Of a DNA stretch of 64,000 nucleotides, positions 60,564 to 64,000 are shown in pieces. The notes under the pieces are model-generated. The model ran no database searches and was not told the DNA's origin. It worked only from the letters and a program-made list of their open reading frames with translations. Position 1 is the stretch's first letter, and every line of letters starts with the position of its first letter. Made by a program: the position numbers and the translations under genes. Location: the NCBI RefSeq assembly GCF_032854445.1, contig NC_088295.1:54355249-54419248 (forward strand), read 5' to 3'. Origin of the DNA: Liolophura sinensis. Lineage: Eukaryota > Mollusca > Polyplacophora > Chitonida > Chitonidae.

Positions 60564-62886
60564 ATAGGCCCAGAGCCCCACGCTTCTTGGAACCTGGTGT
60601 GTCACCCCAGAATTCCAACTTGGGTCTCAGCAACCCACATCCAGCGCTCCAAACTTATCTATAGGGAAATTCTCACTGTCACAGTACTATACACAATGCA
60701 TGAAGAGGGCTTGTCTATTTTTGGTGTGAAACTGAAAATACTCAAAACAAAACCAGATACATCTGTAAGGTAAAAATATAAGATCTCTCATTGAACATTG
60801 AATGGAAAACCATGTTCAGGGTGACTATACATGTACCTGAAAACACAATCAGGCGTCCTGTTGCCCTTGGCACATCATTAGCTGTCAGGAAAGTTGCACT
60901 GGGCTCTTAAGAGTGAATGGATATTTTAGTCACTCCTTAAGATGTGTGAAGACTTGGCTCTTGGTCAAAGAAACTACTTTGTCTTCTGTGAATATAGCTA
61001 TAAAAGAAAAAACAGCTGACAGGTGCTACAATTAAGTAACTGAAATATTGTGGATACAGCATGGGTTGATCATGCAATTGGACCCCAGTGCAAGAAGGGG
61101 ATCATGCCAGTGGAGGAAACTGAACTGTTGTAGAAAATCTTATTGTCATGTATTGTTGTGATAACCCCCTGGATTACAACCCTTGGGTCACATCTTTACT
61201 ACATGCATTGTTTTTACTGGCATTTTTTCCACCAGAATTAGATAGGCTTGTTTGAATTTCCCAGCCTCTATAGGCTGAAGATGCTGTTCAAAATTGTTGA
61301 CAAGTTTTCTACGAGTGTAGATCTGTTTTGTTTACAGTTGCTGGGTTACCCACTCTTCCAAGAAAGTTAGTCAGTACAAGAGGGGGCCTCTGTGGCCTAG
61401 TGATTAAGGTGCTAGGATTGTTCAATGACTCAGGAACCTTTTACCTATGTGGTCACTATGAGTTCAAGTCCAGCTCATGCAGGGTTCTTCTCCGGTCATT
61501 TGTAGGATGGTCTTTTAGCAACCTGGGGATGGTCATGGGTTTTCCCTCAGTCTATGCCCGGTTTCCTCCCACCACAATGCTGTATGCCTCCGTTGTAAAA
61601 GTGAAATATTCTTGAGTACAGCATAAAACACTATTCAGATAATAAATAAATAAATAAGCATATGGAACAGTGGCTTTTGACCATTGAAGTTATATCCCAG
61701 GTCACATGGCCTGTTTTAAGAATTCAGCAACAGTAGTGTAATAAAGTAAATAAGAAAATCATCCATATGTATTTTGAAAGTGCAGACGCGACAGTCTTGA
61801 TGATATGTATTTAAACAAGTATGAAATCAAACCCTGCAAACACTGATCCTCTCTTATCATATCGAAGAAGATTTTGTCTGACTTACACATCAGGAAAGAG
61901 AACTGTCTTCACATTTGATGCAATATATTTTTCCTGTCTTCACTCGGCAGTCCTGTGATCTACATTACAGTCCCCTGCAATTCAAGGCTTCAGGTCTGAT
62001 CACATATGACACTTTCTTTCAGTTTATTGTATGGAAATTTTTACAGTATCCTGACTCTTTGTCTTTACAACAACAGTTTGCTATGATGATATAGCTAGGC
62101 GCAGGTACAGCAGAGTTTCTATAATTTTAGGATTTTCTTGATTCATCCTGTGCGTTTAACATTGTCACATAGCCCAGTATACAGTGTATGATGCCTTGTT
62201 GTCATGTGATAGTCGAATGTTGTGAGATATTGTGATGATGGTAATTCACATTATGATGGTGGTAATTCACATTGTGATGGTGGTAATTCTCATTGTGATG
62301 GTGGTAATTCACATTATGATGGTGGTAATTCACATTGTGATGGTGGTAATTCACATTGTGATGGTAGTAGTTCATATTGTGATGCTAGTAATTCATATTG
62401 TGATGCTAGTAATTCACATTATGATGGTGGTAATTCTCATTGTGATGGTGGTAATTCACATTATGATGGTGGTAATTCACATTGTGATTGTGGTAATTCA
62501 CATTGTGATGGTGGTAATTCACATTGTGATGGTAGTAGTTCATATTGTGATGCTAGTAATTCATATTGTGATGGCAGTAATTCACATTGTGATGGTGGTA
62601 ATTCATCTTGTGATGGTGGTAATTCACATTGTGATGGTAGTAATTCATATTGTGATGGTGGTAATTCACATTGTGATGGTGGTAATTCTGGTGGATTTTA
62701 AGTGATGTGGGATCCTACATGACCAAATGTATCTACAATGTGATCTTGTCTCGGCAGGTTGTTTTGGTGCGCTGGAATGAGCCCTACCAGAAGCTGGCCA
62801 CCTGTGATGACCATGGTATCATCTTTGTCTGGATCAAACATGAGGGGCGCTGGTCTATAGAATTGATCAATGATCGTAATAGCCAG
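34586..62886 (+). CDS. TULP4: Tubby-like protein 4, first two coding exons (partial gene)
   Basis: TULP4 (tubby superfamily protein) has N-terminal WD40 repeats, a SOCS box and a C-terminal tubby domain, and is thought to act as a substrate adaptor for a cullin ubiquitin ligase. Exon 34586-34843 encodes 86 residues including [33 protein letters not shown] and FNLRGHRSE. Exon 62758-62886 encodes 43 residues including [30 protein letters not shown] and ELINDR. Donor GAA/GTAAGT and acceptor CGGCAG/GTT join at phase 0 to give [18 protein letters not shown], which continues the family sequence without a gap. The next donor is CAG/GTAAGT at 62887. The intron is 27,914 bp. Exon 3 and the rest, including the SOCS box and tubby domain, lie beyond the window. 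The start matches the human start region in position. Similarity was judged from memory. Confidence 0.93.
34931..35670. repeat. Tandem duplication of about 375 bp at the start of TULP4 intron 1
   Basis: Unit one (34931-35305) and unit two (35306-35670) share, in order, TTTAAATG, AATCAGAA, ATATGGTTTCTTGAGTTT, TTTTGGTAGAATTTCATTAC, ATGCACTGAATTAATGC, ATTTTGT/CATTCACTTTAATT and AAGAAGGGAT. Divergence is moderate, with small indels. It begins about 90 bp after the exon 1 donor. Confidence 0.85.
35833..36074 (+). mobile_element. SINE family A, nearly complete
   Basis: Begins in the head (GTAATGACCCAGTAG), with GTGAGTTCAAGTCCAGC, GGATGGTTGTGGGTTTCCCC, CATAATGCTGGCCACC, GAGTACGGTGTAAAACACC and an extended AAATAAATACATAAATAAAT tail. 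Confidence 0.9.
36808..37401. mobile_element. Cluster of three decayed SINE pieces
   Basis: 36808-36875 (+): a family A 3' end, CTGCCATCATATCAGTG and AACAGCAATCAGATGAAT. 37091-37155 (+): a family B tail, TCGTCATATGACTGAAAAAT and AAGCATGCACTCACTC. 37290-37401 (+): a diverged family A 3' half, GGTTTCCTCCAGTCATAAT and CACCAAGCAAATAAG. Confidence 0.55.
37402..38151. other. TULP4 intron 1, nothing recognised
   Basis: No exon, RNA gene or placed repeat. Confidence 0.35.
38152..38733. mobile_element. 582-bp terminal-inverted-repeat element (MITE-like)
   Basis: The left end TTTAAAGGAGAAGAAAA (38152 onward) is the inverse of the right end TTTTCTTCCCCTTTAA (ending 38733), about 23 bp of terminal repeat. 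The interior is distinctly richer in GC and CpG than the intron (CCGCCGAAGTGCAG, GCGGACAGTACAG, TTCCGCTTGACGATCGG) and non-coding, so it stands out as a foreign insertion. The flanking TTTAA is ambiguous with the terminus. Confidence 0.7.
38815..39115. repeat. 90-bp tandem repeat, about 3.3 copies
   Basis: TGATGATGAGGGTTACAATGG recurs exactly 90 bp apart (38911 and 39001) with degenerate copies on both sides; each unit also contains GGTCCCAAACTGAGGGACTG. Confidence 0.9.
39158..39450 (+). mobile_element. SINE family A, full length, with perfect 13-bp target duplication
   Basis: Body at 39171-39437: GGCCTCCGTGGCTCAGTTGG, GTGAGTTTAAGTCC, CCTGCGGATGGTCGTGG, CATAATGCTGGCCGCC, GAGTACGGCGTAAAACACC, AAATAAATAAAT. 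Flanked by AAAAATATTTACA at 39158-39170 and 39438-39450, identical in both copies, so the insertion looks recent. Confidence 0.96.
39451..40764. other. TULP4 intron 1, nothing recognised
   Basis: No exon or repeat placed; open frames around 39840-40284 show no family features. Confidence 0.35.
40765..40890. repeat. About 24-bp tandem repeat, five to six copies
   Basis: Unit of the form CATGTGCATTTAAGTATACA; units differ at a few bases and end in the palindromic run ACATGTACATGTAAG. Confidence 0.9.
40891..42240. other. TULP4 intron 1, nothing recognised
   Basis: No exon, RNA gene or placed repeat. The stretch 41740-42030 is less AT-rich than its surroundings and could be worth comparing between species as non-coding conservation. 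Confidence 0.35.
42241..42358 (-). mobile_element. SINE family A, 3' end only
   Basis: Reverse orientation: ATTTATTTATTTATGTATTTG, TTTTACGCCACACTTGAG, TATACAACGGCGGC, GGTGGGAGGAAACCGGGCAG; it stops within the body. Confidence 0.85.
42359..43771. other. TULP4 intron 1, nothing firm
   Basis: Mostly unrecognised. At 42600-42720 a very decayed reversed family A body may be present (TTTCACTCCTACAACTGGAGG, AAACTGGGCAGAACCTG). Confidence 0.35.
43772..43963 (-). mobile_element. SINE family A, internally shortened
   Basis: Reverse orientation: TTTATTTATTTATTTGATTTG, TTTTACGTCGTCCTCAAG, GGTATGGTGGGAGGAGGAACC, CTGGACTTGAACTCACAG (B box) and a decayed head ending CATAGAGGTCCCC. The block with CCGCAGGTTGCTG is missing. 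A family B tail fragment follows at 44040-44100 (+). Confidence 0.8.
44101..47811. other. TULP4 intron 1, nothing recognised
   Basis: AT-rich intronic sequence with no exon, RNA gene or placed repeat that I can support. Minus-strand open frames (for example 47143-47508) show no family features. Confidence 0.35.
47812..48105. repeat. 20-bp minisatellite, about 14 copies
   Basis: Unit TGTCTTTGTCTGTCTGTCCA with small variants (GTCCATGCC, TCGACGTC, one or two extra TCTG). No stops in several frames, giving open reading frames on both strands that I do not regard as genes. Confidence 0.95.
48106..51824. other. TULP4 intron 1, nothing recognised
   Basis: No exon or RNA gene. A short SINE family A scrap (TCCTCCTACCATAATGCTGGC) is at 49867-49890. 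CAAGT is repeated three times at 48123. Confidence 0.35.
51825..52108 (-). mobile_element. SINE family A with perfect 14-bp target duplication
   Basis: Reverse copy at about 51839-52094: ATTTATTTATTTATT, GATTGGTGTTTTACGTGG, CAACGGCGGCCAGCATTATG, ACTTGAACTCACAGCG. It ends at GCGCTA, lacking the first roughly 20 bp of the head. ACCATATTGATAGA flanks both sides (51825-51838, 52095-52108). The 5' truncation with intact duplication fits target-primed reverse transcription. Confidence 0.95.
52247..52330. repeat. About 24-bp tandem repeat, four copies
   Basis: Unit CACCTGCAGAGTGGTTGG plus a few bases, repeated four times with minor changes. Confidence 0.9.
53014..53063. repeat. (TA)n microsatellite, about 25 units
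   Basis: Uninterrupted AT/TA dinucleotides, the second such tract in the window. Confidence 0.97.
53428..53542. repeat. 22-bp tandem repeat, five copies
   Basis: Unit TGTAAATGTACAGGTAACATG plus one base, nearly identical between copies. Confidence 0.95.
53690..54430. repeat. About 105-bp tandem repeat split by a SINE
   Basis: Words AATATGGACTGACGG, ACACATAGATGTGAATAAG, ATGACATGGTTTAAGCAACAG and GCATTATCATTAT recur at about 105-bp spacing (anchors near 53798, 54182 and 54287 once the SINE is subtracted), with more decayed units at both ends. Confidence 0.75.
53808..54098 (-). mobile_element. SINE family A, full length, perfect 12-bp target duplication
   Basis: Body at 53820-54086 in reverse: GATTTATTTATTTATTTG, TTTTACGCCGTACTCAGG, CCGCAGGTTGCTGGCAG, ACTTGAACTCACAGCG, CTAACCAACTGAGCCACGG. 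TATCATTATTTG at 53808-53819 and 54087-54098 is the duplicated target, itself part of a 105-bp tandem unit. Confidence 0.96.
54474..54640. repeat. 26-bp tandem repeat, about six to seven copies
   Basis: Unit CTGGGACCATGCAGTGATCT plus CAGAGC, nearly identical in all copies; GGGACC and GTGACC variants alternate in part of the array. Confidence 0.95.
54641..56016. other. TULP4 intron 1, nothing recognised
   Basis: No exon, RNA gene or placed repeat. Confidence 0.35.
56017..56387 (-). mobile_element. SINE family B, full length, with target duplication
   Basis: Body at 56030-56374: tail GTGAGTGAGTGAGTGAT on +, GCTTGGGGTTTAACGTCG, TTTTTCAGTCATATGGCGACG, a shortened middle, AACTTCCTCTTTTAAAGTC, and the tRNA-like head ending TATCAGGGCCGGTC. 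Flanks GATAACATTTGTG (56017-56029) and GATAACACTTGTG (56375-56387) differ at one base. Confidence 0.93.
56388..57074. other. TULP4 intron 1, nothing recognised
   Basis: Contains a short duplicated GTGTGGGTTCATTTT near 56388-56420 and otherwise unrecognised sequence. Confidence 0.35.
57075..59262. repeat. 2.2-kb minisatellite, 26-bp unit, about 84 copies
   Basis: Unit ACACCTTTGTCTATGGAAAC plus ACCACA, with 23-bp variants lacking one triplet (ACACAACACC) and many point variants (TTTGTCTGTGG, TTGGTCTATGG, CTTTGGACATACC). The left half shows a higher-order pattern: a CTATGAAAAC variant near 57192, 57344, 57419, 57571, 57747 and 57901, with spacings near 75, 152-154 and 176. In the right half an identical complex segment (CCTTTTTTCTATGGCCATAC) recurs 206 bp apart (58511, 58717). 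The + strand has few stops in any frame, giving open frames up to 473 codons; since 26 is not divisible by three these frames shift through the same repeat and are not credible proteins. Confidence 0.96.
59263..61382. other. TULP4 intron 1, mostly unrecognised, with tRNA-like scrap and a C/CA tract
   Basis: At 60405-60440 the - strand reads TACCCTTTAGCTCAGTTGAT, like a tRNA A-box region; no complete tRNA folds around it, so it is taken as a SINE remnant. A run of 22 C (60507-60528) is followed directly by a CA repeat (60530-60562). Confidence 0.5.
61383..61660 (+). mobile_element. SINE family A, full length, diverged
   Basis: GGGGCCTCTGTGGCCTAGTG head, ATGAGTTCAAGTCCAGCTC, ACCTGGGGATGGTCATGGG, CCACCACAATGCTG, TGAAATATTCTTGAGTAC, tail ATAAATAAATAAATAAG. 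No convincing target duplication. Confidence 0.88.
61661..62227. other. TULP4 intron 1, nothing recognised
   Basis: No exon or placed repeat between the SINE and the 21-bp array. Confidence 0.35.
62228..62700. repeat. 21-bp minisatellite just upstream of TULP4 exon 2, about 22 copies
   Basis: Unit GTAATTCACATTGTGATGGTG with TTCATATTGTGATGCTAGTA-type variants. A block of variant units (about 62360-62410) reappears at about 62527-62575, so the array has grown partly by copying several units at once. The 21-bp period keeps frames open (a seven-residue NSHCDGG period in one), but there is no reason to think it is translated. It ends about 57 bp before the exon 2 acceptor AG at 62756-62757. Confidence 0.96.
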
Positions 62887-64000
62887 GTAAGTTTATGAAC
62901 CTCTTATAAGTAAAGAACGTTCATACTAAACCTGTCTTGAATGACAAGTTATCAGAGATTGGTAGGTTTCATTACTGATACTTCTTATTAACCCGGGGCC
63001 ATAATTAGGAGTGACATGAGTTCATTCCTTTGCTGATATAAACTGTCAAGTAAACATGGGGTGTCCAGAACTGTTTATCAAACTTTAACAACATGTGTAC
63101 CTTGCCATATATGGAGACTTATGACAATATCTCAATTTTATGTAAAGTACACTCTGTCTGTTGAACTATTTAAAATAAAGAAAACTCCCAAACAAAGATG
63201 ATTTTCAAATAATTAGAAATGTAAGATCTAGTTCTAGTGACTTCATATATTTTTATTTTTCACTAAATAATTGTTCACTAAACGTAATATACGTAAAAAT
63301 ACATCATGTTCATCTCAAATACACCAGCCATCCAGTTGAACCCTGTAGCTCTTTACAAACTGCTTGGAGTTAGATTGAATAGCTTTCAATACATTCGTGT
63401 GTTCACTTTGCTGTCGGTGTCTAACGCCACATATCAGCCAACAGACCGTTCTGTGTGCAGACAACCAGATCAATGACTTAAAGTCTTTCGGATCATAGAT
63501 TTAATTTATACATTCAGGTTCACAATATGGCTACCTTGCACAAAGGAGAACTTTTGCATGTTTTTCTTATCATTCAGGAAAAGGATCCAAAAAATGAATT
63601 GATAAGAGTATTTGGACTAACCTTCACTATCTTTTTATTTTTTTGGGAGTTACTGTTTTATTGAAGTACATGTATCACTTCTCGTTGTATAAACTTACTT
63701 AAATGTGGCCATTTAATTGAATTAACCCATACTTTGTATTGTAGGCATCTAGCAGTAACTACAATTTTACATTATGTACATACATGTATATACTGTAAAC
63801 TGTTTGACTGCAGTGAATAAATTCAGTAACTAGCATATGTAATCAGAATAATGGTCTATTAAAAATATTGTACTTACACTTGTGTAGTTTAACACTGGTT
63901 ACAAATTTTCCAAAATTCACAACATATTTGTATGGCTTTGATTTAACGTCTTGATATTGAAGTTACAGTTGAGTTGTAACTACAGCTATGAGGAATCTTC
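62887..64000 (+). other. Start of TULP4 intron 2, nothing further recognised
   Basis: After the CAG/GTAAGT donor no further TULP4 exon is visible to the window edge, so the intron is at least 1.1 kb. Confidence 0.6.

Noticed and set aside
62222-62705. Open frames with seven-residue periods (NSHCDGG and a hydrophobic Ile/Val/Met one)
   Set aside because: Both come from the 21-bp array inside the TULP4 intron. A stop-free unit divisible by three gives such frames automatically.

Overview
This window is eukaryotic nuclear DNA. It is AT-rich, most coding sequence is split by GT-AG introns, and the spaces are filled with tRNA-derived SINEs, small inverted-repeat elements and minisatellites. An arginine kinase, the phosphagen kinase typical of invertebrates, together with two SINE families of a type common in molluscs and related phyla, points to a lophotrochozoan. 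A mollusc is my first guess and a brachiopod is possible; I cannot name the species.

Three protein-coding genes can be supported, all on the + strand. (1) A complete CHK1 checkpoint kinase gene, coding exons 3803-10886. Thirteen exons join in frame into 480 residues, with the kinase domain, the two ATR-type SQ sites and the C-terminal KA1 region all recognisable. (2) A single-exon arginine kinase, 17753-18844, 363 residues, behind a good TATA/initiator pair. Its C-terminus carries an extra tail ending in Cys-Val-Ile-Leu, a CaaX prenylation motif, which is the most unusual protein feature here. (3) The first two coding exons of a TULP4 (tubby-like protein 4) gene, 34586-34843 and 62758-62886, separated by a 27.9 kb intron and continuing past the right edge.

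Layout: 1-3755 is a 42-bp minisatellite and unrecognised sequence; 3756-10886 is CHK1; 10887-17626 is intergenic with a SINE, repeats and a long TA tract; 17627-19470 is the arginine kinase unit; 19470-34329 is intergenic with SINEs and inverted-repeat elements; 34330-64000 is TULP4. The giant TULP4 intron holds about a dozen tandem arrays, including a 2.2 kb array of a 26-bp unit and a 21-bp array that ends about 57 bp before the exon 2 acceptor.

The three genes have no evident functional link: DNA-damage checkpoint kinase, ATP-buffering enzyme, and putative ubiquitin-ligase adaptor. Exon boundaries were derived by hand from splice motifs and remembered family conservation. Repeat edges are approximate unless a target-site duplication is given. 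Long open frames across the tandem arrays are by-products of repeat units lacking stop codons and are not called as genes.
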